Shown here: piece by piece, positions 37,418-48,741 of the stretch
How positions within the stretch are numbered: position 1 is the stretch's first letter
Layout: each line of letters opens with the position of its first letter
NCBI GenBank assembly: GCA_947478405.1
Contig: CANJVX010000009.1
Location: 19,810 to 83,809, forward strand
Length of the DNA stretch: 64,000 bases
Origin: Beijerinckiaceae bacterium
Lineage (GTDB): Bacteria; Pseudomonadota; Alphaproteobacteria; Rhizobiales; Beijerinckiaceae
Direction: 5' to 3'
Program-made: the position numbers and the translations under genes
Notes under the pieces: generated by a model
Database searches by the model: none
The model's input: only the letters and a program-made list of their open reading frames with translations
Told to the model about the DNA's origin: nothing

Positions 37418-40083
37418 GTGACACCAAGAATTCTGACGACAAGCCAGTGACCGGAGGAAAGACGCTTTCTTTGAAGCGTCCGGTCGAAGCTGGCGTCGTC
37501 CGTCAAAGCTTCTCGCATGGCCGCACCAAGGCGGTTGTGGTTGAGACTGTGAAGCGTCGCACTATAGGGCCTGGTGCTGCGACGCCAGCAACTCCTGCTA
37601 AAAGCGCCGCTCCTGTTGTTGAGGCAAAAGCGCAGGCTGCTGCGCCCGTTGCTCCCAAGGCGCCTGTCCCGCCCGCGGCAACACCTGCAGCACCCGCTGT
37701 TGAGGCAAAAGCGCCCGTCAAGGAAAAGCGTCCCTCACCGAATGCTGGCAAGCCCGCAAGCGGTGTGGTTCTGCGCACACTGAGCGATGAAGAGCGTGAT
37801 GCACGAACACGCGCCCTTGCTGGTGCCCGCGAGCGCGAAGAAGAAGATCGTCGCCGCGCCGAAGAAGATGCCAAATTCCGCACCGATCGCGAAACCAAGG
37901 AACTCGCCGAGCGCGAGGCTGCCGAATCGCGCAAGCGCGAGGAGGATGCTCGCCGTCAGCAGGAAGCCGAAGCCAAGCGCCGCTCCGAAGAAGCGGCCGC
38001 ACGTCGTCTTGCTGGTGAAGGCCCGCCGCCCGCACCCGCTGCCTCCGCCCGCCGTCCGGCGCCTATCGCCTCAGCAGCGCCCGGGGTCATCACTCCGTCA
38101 GCACCGGCTGGCGAAATTCGCCGTCCCATTGTGCCCGCGCCGAAACTTGCGCTGCCGGCGGTTCCAAAAACCCCGCGCGCAGGTGAGATGAAGAGCCGCG
38201 GCCGCCTGACCGTTACCAATGCGACCGAGGAGCAAGAGGAGCGCACGCGTTCCGTTGCGGCTTTCCGTCGTCGCGTTCAACGCATGAAGGGCGGACATCA
38301 CAACGAGCCGAAGGAAAAGATCGCGCGCGAAGTGATTTTGCCAGAGACGATCACCATTCAGGAACTCGCCAACCGCATGTCGGAACGCGCTGTCGATGTG
38401 ATCCGTTTGCTGATGCGCCAAGGCGATATGCGCAAGATCACCGATGTGATTGATGCTGATACGGCACAGCTTGTCGCCGAAGAAATGGGCCATACCGTCA
38501 AGCGCGTGGCTGAATCAGACGTCGAAGAAGGCCTCTTCGGTACACCTGATGAAGAAGGCGCAACTGAGACGCGTCCTCCCGTCGTCACGATCATGGGCCA
38601 CGTCGATCACGGCAAGACCTCGTTGCTCGATGCGATCCGCAAGGCAAATGTAGTGTCTGGCGAAGCCGGCGGCATCACGCAGCACATCGGCGCCTATCAG
38701 GTTACAGCACCGAATGGTCAGGCAATCACCTTCATTGATACGCCGGGTCATGCGGCCTTCACCGCGATGCGTGCACGTGGCGCGAAAGTCACCGACATTG
38801 TTGTGCTCGTTGTCGCCGCTGACGATGGTGTCATGCCGCAGACGATTGAAGCCATCAACCATGCGCGCGCTGCTGGCGTTCCGCTGATTGTTGCAGTCAA
38901 TAAAATAGACAAGCCCGATGCCAAGCCAGAGCGCGTGCGCACTGAACTCCTTCAGCACGAAGTGCAGGTTGAGACGTTCGGCGGCGATACGCTTGAAGTG
39001 GAAGTGTCTGCAACCAAGCAGATCAATCTCGATAAACTGCTTGATGCAATTGCGCTGCAGTCTGAAGTTCTCGATCTGAAGGCTGATCCGAACCGCGCGG
39101 CCGAAGGTACGGTCATCGAAGCGCGTCTTGATCGCGGTCGCGGCCCTGTAGCAACCGTTCTCATTCAGCGCGGGACTATAAAGCTTGGCGACATTGTTGT
39201 TGCTGGCTCGCAATGGGGCCGCGTCCGCGCGCTTCTTGATGACCAGGGTAAGAATGTCCGCGAAGCTGGTCCGTCCTTCCCGGTCGAAGTGCTCGGCTTC
39301 AATGGCGCACCGGAAGCGGGCGACCGCGTCGCGGTTGTCGAAAATGAAGCCCGTGCACGCGAAGTGTCTGAATATCGTGAGCGCCAGAAGCGTGACAAGC
39401 TGGCTGCACGTGGCGGCAGCGCTCGTGCATCGCTTGCTGATATGATGACACAGCTCAAGACAGCGGGCCGCAAAGAATTTCCGCTGCTCGTCAAGGGCGA
39501 CGTGCAGGGCTCAGTTGAAGCGATTATCGCGACGCTTGAAAAGCTCAACACGGATGAAGTCGCAGCTCGTGTTATCCACGCGGGTGTCGGCGGCATCACG
39601 GAGTCCGATATCACCTTGGCAGAAGCCTCAGGCTGTGCCGTTATCGGCTTTAATGTTCGTGCGCATAAAGAAGCACGCGAATTGGCTGAGCGTACAGGCA
39701 TAGAAATTCGCTACTACAACATCATCTACAATCTTGTAGATGATGTGAAAGGCGCGATGTCGGGTCTGCTTGCGCCGACCCTGCGTGAAGAAATGCTCGG
39801 CAATGCCTCGATCATGGAAGTGTTCAACATTTCCAAAGTTGGCAAGGTTGCCGGTTGCCGCGTCACAGACGGGCGCGTGGAACGTGGCGCCAGCGTGCGC
39901 CTCATCCGCGACAATGTCGTTGTGCACGAAGGCAAATTGTCGACGCTCAAGCGCTTCAAGGACGAGGTCAAGGAAGTGCTCTCTGGTCAGGAGTGCGGCA
40001 TGGCTTTCGAAAACTACCAAGACATGCGCGCTGGCGATGTGATCGAATGCTATCGCGTCGAGGAGATCAAGCGTACGCTCTGA
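37414..40083 (+). CDS. infB: Translation initiation factor IF-2
   Basis: An 889-residue IF-2. After a [13 protein letters not shown]-terminus comes a long alanine/proline-rich and then Arg/Glu-rich coiled region (about 50-260), variable in the family. The IF2_N domain follows ([29 protein letters not shown]). The G domain has [31 protein letters not shown] and NKIDKPDA, followed by domains II, III and IV with [21 protein letters not shown]. It places fMet-tRNA on the 30S subunit. Translation is coupled to ylxR. Confidence 0.97.
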   Translation: MSDTKNSDDKPVTGGKTLSLKRPVEAGVVRQSFSHGRTKAVVVETVKRRTIGPGAATPATPAKSAAPVVEAKAQAAAPVAPKAPVPPAATPAAPAVEAKAPVKEKRPSPNAGKPASGVVLRTLSDEERDARTRALAGAREREEEDRRRAEEDAKFRTDRETKELAEREAAESRKREEDARRQQEAEAKRRSEEAAARRLAGEGPPPAPAASARRPAPIASAAPGVITPSAPAGEIRRPIVPAPKLALPAVPKTPRAGEMKSRGRLTVTNATEEQEERTRSVAAFRRRVQRMKGGHHNEPKEKIAREVILPETITIQELANRMSERAVDVIRLLMRQGDMRKITDVIDADTAQLVAEEMGHTVKRVAESDVEEGLFGTPDEEGATETRPPVVTIMGHVDHGKTSLLDAIRKANVVSGEAGGITQHIGAYQVTAPNGQAITFIDTPGHAAFTAMRARGAKVTDIVVLVVAADDGVMPQTIEAINHARAAGVPLIVAVNKIDKPDAKPERVRTELLQHEVQVETFGGDTLEVEVSATKQINLDKLLDAIALQSEVLDLKADPNRAAEGTVIEARLDRGRGPVATVLIQRGTIKLGDIVVAGSQWGRVRALLDDQGKNVREAGPSFPVEVLGFNGAPEAGDRVAVVENEARAREVSEYRERQKRDKLAARGGSARASLADMMTQLKTAGRKEFPLLVKGDVQGSVEAIIATLEKLNTDEVAARVIHAGVGGITESDITLAEASGCAVIGFNVRAHKEARELAERTGIEIRYYNIIYNLVDDVKGAMSGLLAPTLREEMLGNASIMEVFNISKVGKVAGCRVTDGRVERGASVRLIRDNVVVHEGKLSTLKRFKDEVKEVLSGQECGMAFENYQDMRAGDVIECYRVEEIKRTL

Positions 40084-40167
40084 TGAGCGTATGTTTCCTC
40101 TGAAAGTCAGTCACTGTTATTCATCATCGAGCGCATGCGGGCCTTGTCCCGCATGCCGGAGCTGGCC

Positions 40168-40581
40168 ATGGCACGCACCCATCACGCCTCAGGCACTGAG
40201 CCGTCGCAGCGCATGTTGCGCATTGCGGAATTGATCCGGCACGCCATGTCGGAGTTGCTTTCGCGCGGCGAAATTCTCGACCCAGTTCTCGAAAAAAACG
40301 TTGTGACGGTTCCCTCTGTTCGCATGAGTCCGGATCTGAAGCTTGCCACCATCTACGTCATGCCACTTGGCGGACTGGATAAGGAAGCTGTCGTGGAAGC
40401 GCTTGATCGCAACAAGAAATCCTTGCGCACCGAAATTGCACATCGTGTGAATCTGAAATTCGCCCCTGAATTGCGCTTCCGTCATGATGAAGGCTTTGAT
40501 GCATCTGCGCGCATCGACGCGATTCTCAATTCGCCGAAGGTCAAGCAAGACCTGGGGCGCGATGAGGATCACGAGGAATGA
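40168..40581 (+). CDS. rbfA: Ribosome-binding factor A
   Basis: A 137-residue KH-fold RbfA needed for 16S 5'-end maturation. The conserved parts are [44 protein letters not shown] and [22 protein letters not shown] chose ATG 40168 (MARTHHASG) because GGAG lies 6 bases before it; ATGs at 40135 and 40153 are also in frame. Its stop overlaps the truB start by four bases. Confidence 0.94.
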   Translation: MARTHHASGTEPSQRMLRIAELIRHAMSELLSRGEILDPVLEKNVVTVPSVRMSPDLKLATIYVMPLGGLDKEAVVEALDRNKKSLRTEIAHRVNLKFAPELRFRHDEGFDASARIDAILNSPKVKQDLGRDEDHEE

Positions 40582-41483
40582 GCGCGCCCCGTTCGCAACG
40601 CGTGGAAGTGAACGGCTGGGTGATCCTCGACAAGCCTGTTGGGATGACGTCGACGCATGCGGTCTCTCGGCTGAAGCGCATCTTTAATGCCAAGAAAGCT
40701 GGCCATGCCGGCACGCTTGATCCTTTGGCCTCGGGCCTGTTGCCGATTGCCTTTGGCGAAGCCACGAAGACTGTGCCTTTCGTTCAGGATGGCGAAAAAG
40801 CCTATCGCTTCACGGTGCGCTGGGGCATCGAGACGGATACAGATGATACTGAGGGCCGTGAGACGCAGACGTCTGATCAGCGCCCCACGATTGCCCAGAT
40901 CGAAGCTGCCTTGCCCCATTTCACCGGCACAATCATGCAGGTGCCGCCGGCTTTTTCGGCGATTAAGGTTAACGGCGAACGCGCCTATGACATGGCCCGT
41001 GATGGTGAGGCCGTGGAGCTGGCGGCTCGTCCGATTATCATCCATTCGCTCGAAATTGTTTCCACGTCCCGCGACGAGGCGGTGTTCGAAGCCCAATGTG
41101 GCAAGGGCACCTATGTACGGGCCATTGCTCGCGATCTTGGGCGCCTGCTGGGTTGTTTCGGGCACGTAACATACCTGCGCCGGACGCGGGTTGGCCCCTT
41201 CACCGAGCCTGATTCCTGCCAAATCACTGATTTGGAGGATGCGCCGGGGGCGGCTTTCAGCCTGATGCGACCGGTTGAGGCGGGTCTTCTTGAGGTGCCT
41301 TGCGTGGTTGTGGACCGGGATGGCGCGGCACGTTTGCGCCGGGGCCAGTCATTGATCTTGCGGGGGCGCGATGCGCCTTTCGAGGGCCAGGCCTATGCTG
41401 CTTGCGGCGGGGTGCCAGTGGCTTTTGGCGAGGTCCTGCGCGGCGAGCTTGTGCCAAGCCGTGTCTTCAATCTGGCCATCTGA
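40578..41483 (+). CDS. truB: tRNA pseudouridine(55) synthase
   Basis: A 301-residue TruB making pseudouridine 55 in the T-arm. It has [17 protein letters not shown] at the N-terminus, the catalytic aspartate in [21 protein letters not shown], and [21 protein letters not shown]. The C-terminal PUA-like part ([12 protein letters not shown]) is shortened but recognisable. It is translationally coupled to rbfA by an ATGA overlap and closes the rimP-truB operon. Confidence 0.95.
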   Translation: MSAPRSQRVEVNGWVILDKPVGMTSTHAVSRLKRIFNAKKAGHAGTLDPLASGLLPIAFGEATKTVPFVQDGEKAYRFTVRWGIETDTDDTEGRETQTSDQRPTIAQIEAALPHFTGTIMQVPPAFSAIKVNGERAYDMARDGEAVELAARPIIIHSLEIVSTSRDEAVFEAQCGKGTYVRAIARDLGRLLGCFGHVTYLRRTRVGPFTEPDSCQITDLEDAPGAAFSLMRPVEAGLLEVPCVVVDRDGAARLRRGQSLILRGRDAPFEGQAYAACGGVPVAFGEVLRGELVPSRVFNLAI

Positions 41484-41518
41484 CAGTCATTCCCCGGGCG
41501 GCGGTCTACCCTATAAAA

Positions 41519-41547
41519 CTGGCCTTATCTTCCCTTTCGTGTATAAG
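41519..41547 (+). promoter_or_regulatory. Possible rpsO promoter
   Basis: CTGGCC, a 17-base spacer and TATAAG lie about 115 bp before rpsO. The -10 is good and the -35 poor, so this is tentative. Confidence 0.35.
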
Positions 41548-41660
41548 CGCCCCTGTGGAAAGGTCTCCTTTTCACACACTCGCCTATTCGTGACCGTGCT
41601 GGACGACATCCCGGCCCGGCTGCTTGAGCGGGTTTTCCTCTAATCCGAAAGGAAAAGACG

Positions 41661-41930
41661 ATGTCGATCACTGCAGAGCGCAAACAGGCGCTCATCAAGG
41701 ACTATGCGACGAAGTCTGGCGACACGGGTTCGCCGGAAGTGCAGGTGGCGATCCTCACGGAACGCATTACGAACCTGACCGAGCATTTCAAGAGCCACGT
41801 GAAGGATAACCATTCTCGTCGTGGTCTTCTGAAGCTCGTTTCGCAGCGTCGCCAGCTTCTCGACTACGTCAAGAAGCACGATGAAGCACGCTACAAGACG
41901 CTCATCGAGCGCCTCGGCATTCGCCGCTAA
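41661..41930 (+). CDS. rpsO: 30S ribosomal protein S15
   Basis: An 89-residue S15 ([36 protein letters not shown]) with the canonical [28 protein letters not shown] core that binds helix 22 of 16S rRNA. The ribosome-binding site gaaagga is present. The rpsO-pnp order is conserved. A strong hairpin follows. Confidence 0.98.
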   Translation: MSITAERKQALIKDYATKSGDTGSPEVQVAILTERITNLTEHFKSHVKDNHSRRGLLKLVSQRRQLLDYVKKHDEARYKTLIERLGIRR

Positions 41931-41937
41931 TCTTTGT

Positions 41938-41967
41938 CGGCCGCCGCTCGTTAAAAGGCGGCGGCCG
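41938..41967 (+). promoter_or_regulatory. rpsO-pnp intercistronic hairpin
   Basis: A perfect 10-bp stem CGGCCGCCGC/GCGGCGGCCG with a 10-base loop is not followed by a T-run. In E. coli this junction carries RNase III processing and terminator structures that set pnp levels. A similar processing or partial-termination role is inferred here. Confidence 0.65.
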
Positions 41968-42165
41968 CAATTGTACGCAAATTGGTGCGCGTTTCGCGCC
42001 GATCCCGAACCGGAGGCATGGGGCTTCCGGATCACGCAGGAAATGGTCGAGCCATGGCAGGATCGCCGGACGCTGTTTTTGAAAGAGTCGATGTGACCTC
42101 AAAGCAGCTTCTTGCCGTCTTGCTCATGGCCGTTCGCAAATTCCCGCCCATGAAAGACAGACGAC

Positions 42166-44301
42166 ATGTTCGAAATCCATCGTGAAGAACTCGATTGGGC
42201 CGGCCGCAAGCTCGTGCTCGAAACCGGCCGCGTTGCCCGTCAGGCTGACGGCGCCGTTTTGGCCACTTGGGGTGAGACAACTGTTCTCGCAACCGTTGTT
42301 TCCGCCAAGGCTCCCAAGGCCGGCGTGGACTTCTTCCCCCTCACTGTGAACTATCAAGAAAAGGCTTTCGCAGCTGGCCGCATTCCTGGCGGTTATTTCA
42401 AGCGTGAAGGTCGCCCGTCGGAAAAAGAAACGCTGGTTTCGCGTCTCATTGACCGTCCGATCCGTCCGCTTTTCCCGGAAGGCTATCGCCACGACACGCA
42501 GGTCGTTGTCACCGTTCTCAGCCACGATCTTGAAAATGATCCGGACGTGCTGTCGATGGTTGCAGCCTCTGCAGCACTCACCATCTCGGGCATTCCCTTC
42601 ATGGGTCCGATTGGCGGCGCGCGCGTCGGCTATATCAAGGGCGAGCTGAAGCTCAACCCGACCATCGATGAAATGAAAGAATCGGCTCTCGATCTCGTCG
42701 TCGCCGGCACGGTTGACGCCGTGCTCATGGTCGAGTCGGAGGCCAAGGAATTGTCCGAAGCCACCATGCTCGAAGCCGTGATGACCGGTCATCGCGGATT
42801 CCAGCCCGTGATTGCTGCAATCATTCGCCTGGCTGAAAAAGCTGCGAAGGAACCACGCGATCTCGTCACCATCGACAAGTCGGCTTGCGAGAAGGCTGTT
42901 GCAGAAATCGTCGAAGCTGAACTCCGTCAGGCTTACAAGCACACCGTCAAGCAGCAGCGTTATGCCGCTGTTGACGCGGTGAAGGCGAAGCTGATGTCAG
43001 CGATGTTTCCTGAAGGTCAGGCCGCAAAATTCGATAAGCAGATGGTGGGCGAAGTCTTCCACGACCTGCAGGCGAAGGTTGTTCGCTGGAACATTCTCGA
43101 CACGGGCATTCGTATTGACGGCCGCGATGTGAAGACGGTGCGTCCTATCCTCTCGCAGGTTGGCATTCTGCCGCGCACGCACGGTTCCGCGCTGTTCACG
43201 CGTGGTGAAACGCAGGCGCTGGTTGTTGCCACGCTCGGCACGGGTGAAGACGAGCAGTTCATCGACTCGCTCGAAGGCACCTACAAAGAACGCTTCCTGC
43301 TGCACTATAACTTCCCTCCCTATTCGGTGGGTGAGACGGGCCGTATGGGTTCACCGGGTCGTCGCGAAATAGGCCATGGAAAGCTCGCTTGGCGCGCTAT
43401 TCGTCCGATGCTGCCGACGGCCGCTGAATTCCCCTACACGATCCGCGTCGTGTCGGAGATCACGGAATCGAACGGTTCGTCGTCGATGGCGACCGTTTGC
43501 GGCGCTTCGCTCTCGCTCATGGATGCGGGCGTTCCGCTGAAAAGCCCGACGGCTGGTATCGCCATGGGCCTTATCCTCGAAGGTGAGCGCTTTGCGGTTC
43601 TCTCCGACATTCTGGGCGATGAAGATCATCTCGGCGATATGGATTTCAAAGTGGCTGGAACGTCGAATGGCGTGACCTCGCTGCAGATGGACATCAAGAT
43701 TGCTGGCATCACTGAAGAAATCATGCGCGTCGCGCTGGATCAGGCGAAGGACGGTCGCCTGCACATTCTCGGTGAGATGAATCTGGCGCTCTCGGGCGCT
43801 CGTTCGGAACTCGGCGAATTTGCTCCGCGCATCGAAACCCTGAAGATCCCGACGGATAAAATCCGCGAAGTGATCGGCACGGGCGGCAAGGTGATCCGCG
43901 AGATCGTCGAAAAGACCGGCGCCAAGATCAACATTGATGATGATGGCACCGTGAAGGTGGCATCCAGCGATGGCGATTCGATCAAGGCTGCGATCAACTG
44001 GATCAAGTCGATTGCGTCCGATCCGGAAGTTGGCCTGATCTACGAAGGCACGGTTGTGAAGACAACAGACTTCGGCGCCTTCGTGAACTTCTTCGGTGCG
44101 AAGGACGGTCTCGTCCATATTTCGCAGCTGTCGAAGCAGCGCGTTGCCAAGACCACGGACGTTGTCAAGGAAGGCGATAAGGTCAAGGTCAAGCTGATGG
44201 GATTTGATGATCGCGGCAAGGTTCGTCTATCGATGCGCGTCGTCGATCAGGAAACCGGCGAAGATCTCGAAGGAAAAGAATCGGCGGAAGCCGGCGAGTA
44301 A
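42166..44301 (+). CDS. pnp: Polyribonucleotide nucleotidyltransferase (PNPase)
   Basis: A 711-residue PNPase, the 3'-5' phosphorolytic exonuclease of the degradosome. The first RNase PH domain has [17 protein letters not shown] and the second has the active-site region with [20 protein letters not shown] and [10 protein letters not shown]. The KH domain ([23 protein letters not shown]) and S1 domain ([30 protein letters not shown]) follow. Length is typical. The 235-bp gap from rpsO holds a processing-type hairpin. A terminator follows 26 bp after the stop. Confidence 0.97.
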   Translation: MFEIHREELDWAGRKLVLETGRVARQADGAVLATWGETTVLATVVSAKAPKAGVDFFPLTVNYQEKAFAAGRIPGGYFKREGRPSEKETLVSRLIDRPIRPLFPEGYRHDTQVVVTVLSHDLENDPDVLSMVAASAALTISGIPFMGPIGGARVGYIKGELKLNPTIDEMKESALDLVVAGTVDAVLMVESEAKELSEATMLEAVMTGHRGFQPVIAAIIRLAEKAAKEPRDLVTIDKSACEKAVAEIVEAELRQAYKHTVKQQRYAAVDAVKAKLMSAMFPEGQAAKFDKQMVGEVFHDLQAKVVRWNILDTGIRIDGRDVKTVRPILSQVGILPRTHGSALFTRGETQALVVATLGTGEDEQFIDSLEGTYKERFLLHYNFPPYSVGETGRMGSPGRREIGHGKLAWRAIRPMLPTAAEFPYTIRVVSEITESNGSSSMATVCGASLSLMDAGVPLKSPTAGIAMGLILEGERFAVLSDILGDEDHLGDMDFKVAGTSNGVTSLQMDIKIAGITEEIMRVALDQAKDGRLHILGEMNLALSGARSELGEFAPRIETLKIPTDKIREVIGTGGKVIREIVEKTGAKINIDDDGTVKVASSDGDSIKAAINWIKSIASDPEVGLIYEGTVVKTTDFGAFVNFFGAKDGLVHISQLSKQRVAKTTDVVKEGDKVKVKLMGFDDRGKVRLSMRVVDQETGEDLEGKESAEAGE

Positions 44302-44326
44302 TCGTAGCTTCTCTGTCTTTCTGAAT

Positions 44327-44360
44327 AAAAAGAGGGCGGCTCGTGAGGGCCGCCCTTTTC
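44327..44360 (+). terminator. Rho-independent terminator after pnp
   Basis: GGGCGGC/GCCGCCC has an 8-base loop, flanked by AAAAAGA and TTTTC, 26 bp after pnp. Confidence 0.9.
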
Positions 44361-44397
44361 AGTTGGAGGTTTTTCAAATCTATTTTGGACCCACTGA

Positions 44398-44411
44398 GAT
44401 CAGCGCTGATC
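44398..44411. repeat. 14-bp perfect palindrome upstream of outer-membrane protein gene
   Basis: GATCAGCGCTGATC is a gap-free palindrome 157 bp before the outer-membrane protein start, just behind the pnp terminator. It is a possible operator; the binding protein is unknown. Confidence 0.5.
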
Positions 44412-44567
44412 ATTCCCGCGCTTACCACCGCAATTATGGCGTACTCTTCGACTGAGAAGAAGGTGCCCCCACCTCGCCCTATTCAAATTAACCTTCATTC
44501 ACGCGGATTATGCTTTTTCATGTTGGATGGCGTATTAAAATGCACCCGCCTCAAAAGAGCTTTTCTT

Positions 44568-45827
44568 ATGCATCGTACTCTGCGTTTCTCTCTTATCTTG
44601 TCCGCCATCGCCGCCTCAAGCGTGGCCCTCGCGGCGGATTTGCCGTCGCGTCGGACGCAGATTCTGTCGTCGGTTCCGGCAGCTAATTGGGAAGGCTTTT
44701 ACGCGGGTACTTTTTTGAGTGTAGGGCAGGCACTCTACCACGCAAGCCAAACTGTGGGCCGCGCTGACAGCGGCTTTGGTAGCAATATGGGCATGTTGGC
44801 TGGCTACAACCTCCAAAATGGCGCTTGGGTTTATGGCCTCGAAGGCGATATAGCACTGAATGTGATGCGTAAGACAAACTCCGGCGTGACGGGTTTGGTT
44901 GCGCATGAATCCGAGTTGCTCGACAGCGGCCATCTGCGTGCGCGATTGGGCTATGAGCTTGGCGATATTCTCCCCTATGCAGCAGCCGGCGTGACTTATG
45001 CACAAGGCTCAGTGCGTATTGGCGAGAAGGGCGCGGTGAAAACGCATTATGGTTTCAATCTCGGCGCGGGCCTCGATTGGCGCGTGCAATTGCCGATTCT
45101 CGGCTGGTCTGTTCTGCGCGCCGAATATGTCTACGATCGTTTAAGTAGTGCCAATTACATTTATGACTCCTCGCTCACCTCAGTTCGTTTGCGTCCCGAC
45201 ACTCATCTTCTTCGCGCTGCTTTCATCTACACGCCGAATGATCATAGCTGGAGCGCGCCTGCATCTGAGGCGGATTGGGCGGGTAATTACGCCGGTTTCA
45301 TCGCTGGATACGGAAATGCGAATTTCCGGACAAAATCAAGTACGGCGAGGCAGAAGCTGAGCTCTGATGGTGGAATGGGCGGAATTTATGCAGGCCGTAA
45401 TTTTACTTTTGACCGCTGGGTGGTCGGGTATGAAGGTGCCACCATGCTGAATGCCCTTAAGGGAACCGGGACTGTTCCGGGCACGAGTGATGCCATGAAG
45501 ATCCGCAATTATCTTGAAACGGATTTGCGCGTGCGCGCTGGTTATAGTGCTGGTCGGTTCTTGCCGTTTATTGCGGCGGGCCATTCAAACGGACGCAGCG
45601 AGCAAACCGATAGTGCGACATTGTCCAAACGTACGAACGTGTCGACTAATGCTTGGAACGTGGGCGCGGGTGTCGATTACATGCTGACGGATCGGATTTC
45701 GACACGCATCGAATATCTGCATGCGAAAAGCTGGAATTATAGGTCTGTTGATCTGAACAGCGCCTCGCTAGGTCAGTCGCGCAGCTCGGATCAAGTTCGT
45801 GCCGGATTGGCCTGGCATTTCCACTAA
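44568..45827 (+). CDS. Outer-membrane protein with two tandem beta-barrel domains
   Basis: A 419-residue secreted protein with signal peptide MHRTLRFSLILSAIAASSVALA. Then come two related halves, one from about 40 (NWEGFYAGTFLSVG) and one from about 235 (DWAGNYAGFIAGYGN). Each shows alternating strands, GYNLQNGAWVYGLEGD and GRNFTFDRWVVGYEG at equivalent places, and RLGYELGDILPYAAAGV and RAGYSAGRFLPFIAAGH. Each half matches the 8-stranded Omp25/Omp31-like barrel of Rhizobiales. The C-terminus AGLAWHFH ends with an aromatic residue before His, compatible with BAM insertion. The first ATG in frame (44343) lies inside the pnp terminator and is rejected. Confidence 0.85.
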   Translation: MHRTLRFSLILSAIAASSVALAADLPSRRTQILSSVPAANWEGFYAGTFLSVGQALYHASQTVGRADSGFGSNMGMLAGYNLQNGAWVYGLEGDIALNVMRKTNSGVTGLVAHESELLDSGHLRARLGYELGDILPYAAAGVTYAQGSVRIGEKGAVKTHYGFNLGAGLDWRVQLPILGWSVLRAEYVYDRLSSANYIYDSSLTSVRLRPDTHLLRAAFIYTPNDHSWSAPASEADWAGNYAGFIAGYGNANFRTKSSTARQKLSSDGGMGGIYAGRNFTFDRWVVGYEGATMLNALKGTGTVPGTSDAMKIRNYLETDLRVRAGYSAGRFLPFIAAGHSNGRSEQTDSATLSKRTNVSTNAWNVGAGVDYMLTDRISTRIEYLHAKSWNYRSVDLNSASLGQSRSSDQVRAGLAWHFH

Positions 45828-45829
45828 TT

Positions 45830-45857
45830 AAAAAAGCCCGTCAATTGCCGGGCTTTT
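45830..45857. terminator. Bidirectional terminator between outer-membrane protein gene and fabI
   Basis: AAAAGCCCG/CGGGCTTTT with a short loop stands between two converging genes and has A and T runs on the two sides. Confidence 0.88.
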
Positions 45858-45876
45858 ATCTTGGGCTAGTGGATAC

Positions 45877-46689
45877 TCAGCCGTTGTCTTCTTTCAGGTC
45901 TTCAGGGCGCGGCATCGAGATGATGTTATAGCCTGCATCCACGAAATGAACTTCGCCAGTTGTTCCCGATGAAAGATCAGACAAGAAGTAGAGGGCCGAC
46001 CCACCAACCTCCTCAATCGAGACGCTCTTGCGCAGCGGCGAATGGGCGCGCTGGAAATTGAACATGGCGCGGGCATCACCAATGCCGGCACCGGCAAGTG
46101 TGCGGATGGGTCCTGCAGAGATAGCGTTGACACGAATGCCTTGCGGACCAAAATCACCCGCCAGATAGCGGACGCTGGCTTCAAGCGCGGCCTTTGCTAC
46201 ACCCATGACATTGTAATTAGGCATGACGCGCGTCGCGCCGCCGTAGGTGAGCGTCAGAAGAGAGCCCCCATTTGGCATCATCTCTGCGGCGCGCTTCGAA
46301 ATTTCTGTGAAAGAGAAGGCCGAGATCACCATAGCGCGCGAGAAATTCTCGCGGGATGTGTCGGCATAACGACCCTTGAGCTCATTCTTGTCGGCAAAGG
46401 CAACGCAATGCACAACAAAGTCGAGGGTCTGCCACTTGTCCTTGAGAGAAGCAAAGACGGCATCCACGCTGGCCAAGTCTTCGACGTCGCAGGGAAGCAC
46501 AATGTCAGACCCAACACTTGCTGCCAGCGGCTTGACGCGTTTTCCCAGCGCCTCTCCTTGATAGGTGAAGGCGAGATCCGCGCCGTGGTCAGCAAGCGTC
46601 TTGGCGATCCCCCAAGCGATCGAATGATCGTTGGCGACGCCCATAATCAGGCCGCGCTTGCCCTTCATCAGTCCGCTGACATTGGTCAT
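45877..46689 (-). CDS. fabI: Enoyl-[acyl-carrier-protein] reductase (NADH)
   Basis: A 270-residue SDR-type FabI that reduces trans-2-enoyl-ACP in fatty-acid elongation. It has KRGLIMGVANDHSIAWGIAK at the nucleotide site, SLLTLTYGGATRVMPNYNVMGVAKAALEASVRYLA with the Tyr-x6-Lys active site, and AISAGPIRTLAGAGIGD. It starts 12 bp after the fabB stop and is last of fabA-fabB-fabI. Confidence 0.96.
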   Translation of the reverse strand: MTNVSGLMKGKRGLIMGVANDHSIAWGIAKTLADHGADLAFTYQGEALGKRVKPLAASVGSDIVLPCDVEDLASVDAVFASLKDKWQTLDFVVHCVAFADKNELKGRYADTSRENFSRAMVISAFSFTEISKRAAEMMPNGGSLLTLTYGGATRVMPNYNVMGVAKAALEASVRYLAGDFGPQGIRVNAISAGPIRTLAGAGIGDARAMFNFQRAHSPLRKSVSIEEVGGSALYFLSDLSSGTTGEVHFVDAGYNIISMPRPEDLKEDNG

Positions 46690-46701
46690 TCGGCTCGGCC
46701 C

Positions 46702-47925
46702 TTACGCGTCAATGTGTTTGAAGACGAGGCTGGCATTCGTTCCGCCGAAGCCGAAGGAATTGGACAGCACCGTGCCGAGCGGACGATTGTCGATCCGCTT
46801 ACGAATGATATTCATGTCGGCGAATTCGGGATCAAGTTCCTGAATATTCGCGCTCTCGCAGATGAATTGATTTTCCATCATGATCAGCGAGTAGATGGCT
46901 TCTTGGACACCCGCGGCGCCGAGCGAATGGCCCGTCAACGATTTGGTTGCCGACAGCGGCGGGCATTTTTCGCCGGCTCCAAAAACGGCCCGTAGCGCCT
47001 CAATTTCTTTAGCGTCTCCGACTGGCGTCGAAGTCGCATGGGGGTTGATATAATCAATTGGTGTATTCACCGTTGCGAGTGCCTGGCGCATGCAGCGCAT
47101 TGCGCCTTCGCCTGACGGGGCCACCATGTCGTAGCCATCTGATGTTGCACCATAGCCGACGAGTTCGGCATATATTTTTGCGCCGCGTGCTTTCGCGTGT
47201 TCAAATTCTTCAAGCACGAGAACACCCGCCCCGCCCGCGATCACGAAGCCATCGCGGTTCTTGTCGTAAGCACGTGAAGCGTTCGCCGGTGTGTCATTGT
47301 AGGAAGATGACATGGCACCCATTGCGTCGAAGAGAACTGAGAGCGTCCAGTCGAGCTCCTCGCAGCCGCCGGCAAACATGACGTCTTGTTTGCCCCATTG
47401 AATCATCTCGGCGGCATTGCCGATGCAATGGCTCGAAGTCGCGCAGGCCGACGAAATCGAATAATTCACGCCTTTGATTTTGAACCAGGTAGCCAGCGTT
47501 GCAGATGCAGTCGAGGACATCGCTTTTGGCACTGCAAATGGCCCCACGCGCTTTGGACCTTTGGTGCGTGTCGTGTCCGCTGATTCTACCAGTGTGCGTG
47601 CCGAAGGGCCGCCTGAGCCCATGATGATGCCGGTGCGATCATTGGAAATATCTTTGTCTTCCAGGCCTGAATCGACAATTGCTTGTTCCATGGCGACATG
47701 GTTCCATGCTGTGCCGCCGCCGTGAAAACGCATGGCGCGACGATCAACGACTTCTTCTGCCTTCAGTGTTGGCTCGCCATGTACCTGCGAACGAAACCCG
47801 AGTTCGGCATAAGTTTTCGCATGGATGATGCCCGACTTCGCATCACGCAAAGAAGCATAAACTTCCTGCTTGTTATTGCCGATAGCGGAAACGATGCCCA
47901 TGCCGGTAACGACGACACGTCTCAT
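46702..47925 (-). CDS. fabB: Beta-ketoacyl-ACP synthase I
   Basis: A 407-residue KAS I condensing enzyme. The Cys-His-His triad is complete: cysteine in [11 protein letters not shown] (about 163), histidine in [12 protein letters not shown] (about 298) and histidine in TGHSLGAAG (about 333). FabB elongates unsaturated intermediates made by FabA. Its position between fabA and fabI supports FabB over FabF. The start [16 protein letters not shown] is canonical. Confidence 0.96.
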   Translation of the reverse strand: MRRVVVTGMGIVSAIGNNKQEVYASLRDAKSGIIHAKTYAELGFRSQVHGEPTLKAEEVVDRRAMRFHGGGTAWNHVAMEQAIVDSGLEDKDISNDRTGIIMGSGGPSARTLVESADTTRTKGPKRVGPFAVPKAMSSTASATLATWFKIKGVNYSISSACATSSHCIGNAAEMIQWGKQDVMFAGGCEELDWTLSVLFDAMGAMSSSYNDTPANASRAYDKNRDGFVIAGGAGVLVLEEFEHAKARGAKIYAELVGYGATSDGYDMVAPSGEGAMRCMRQALATVNTPIDYINPHATSTPVGDAKEIEALRAVFGAGEKCPPLSATKSLTGHSLGAAGVQEAIYSLIMMENQFICESANIQELDPEFADMNIIRKRIDNRPLGTVLSNSFGFGGTNASLVFKHIDA

Positions 47926-48005
47926 TGCATTCTCCTGCTCATGCCCTCAGGCGGAATGTTCGAAAGAAGCGTGGCCGCAAATGGTCGGTCACGCGAAAGA
48001 GAAAA

Positions 48006-48521
48006 TCAACCAGCGTCCGATTGGAATAGGCCGACGCGCAAATCCTTGGCTTCATAGATACGCTTGCCATCAGCTTCGAGCCACCCATCTGCAATGCCGA
48101 GCACGAGCTTGCCGCGGAACACCCGCTTCAGGTCTATCCCATAGACGACATGTTTCACGGTAGGCAAAACCTGATCGACGAATTTCACTTCGCCAACGCC
48201 TAACGCGCGACCGCGCCCCGGCGAACCGAGCCAGCCGAGATAGAATCCAACGAGCTGCCACATAGCATCAAGGCCAAGACAGCCGGGCATAACGGGATCG
48301 CCTTTGAAATGGCAATCGAAAAACCACAGGTCTGGACGGACATCGAGTTCGGCGCGGATCACGCCCTTGCCATATGCGCCACCCTCTTCCGAGATCTGTG
48401 CGATACGATCAAACATCAGCATCGGCGGCAGTGGCAGTTGCGCATTGCCCGGACCGAACATTTCACCACGGCCGCAGGCCAGCAGGTCTTCATAAGAGAA
48501 GCTCGAGCGCCGATCGCCCAT
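48006..48521 (-). CDS. fabA: 3-hydroxydecanoyl-ACP dehydratase/isomerase
   Basis: A 171-residue hot-dog-fold FabA ([34 protein letters not shown]). The catalytic histidine is in [24 protein letters not shown] and the aspartate lies in the same stretch. FabA makes the cis-double-bond branch of unsaturated fatty acids. It leads the fabA-fabB-fabI operon and is divergent from irr, a common arrangement in Rhizobiales. Confidence 0.96.
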   Translation of the reverse strand: MGDRRSSFSYEDLLACGRGEMFGPGNAQLPLPPMLMFDRIAQISEEGGAYGKGVIRAELDVRPDLWFFDCHFKGDPVMPGCLGLDAMWQLVGFYLGWLGSPGRGRALGVGEVKFVDQVLPTVKHVVYGIDLKRVFRGKLVLGIADGWLEADGKRIYEAKDLRVGLFQSDAG

Positions 48522-48741
48522 GTCGTACCTTTCATCGTCCCGACGGGGCCTCGCCCCGGAAGCGGCCTTCTAGCACAAGGCCTTGCCCGCCGGAAGCAAA
48601 AGCGGGATCCCCCGGCTGCACCTAAGGGGGAAAGCAACAAGTTGCCGTCTGGGCTGTTATTTCTTATATTGTCGGACTGGGGTCGAAAGCTGCCCCTTTT
48701 GGGCCCGGAGTGCTGGGCTCCCTTTGAATATTTGGATCACC

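Noticed and set aside
44343..44567. Extended N-terminus of the outer-membrane protein gene
   Set aside because: It begins inside the pnp terminator and hides the signal peptide; the ATG at 44568 is far better.
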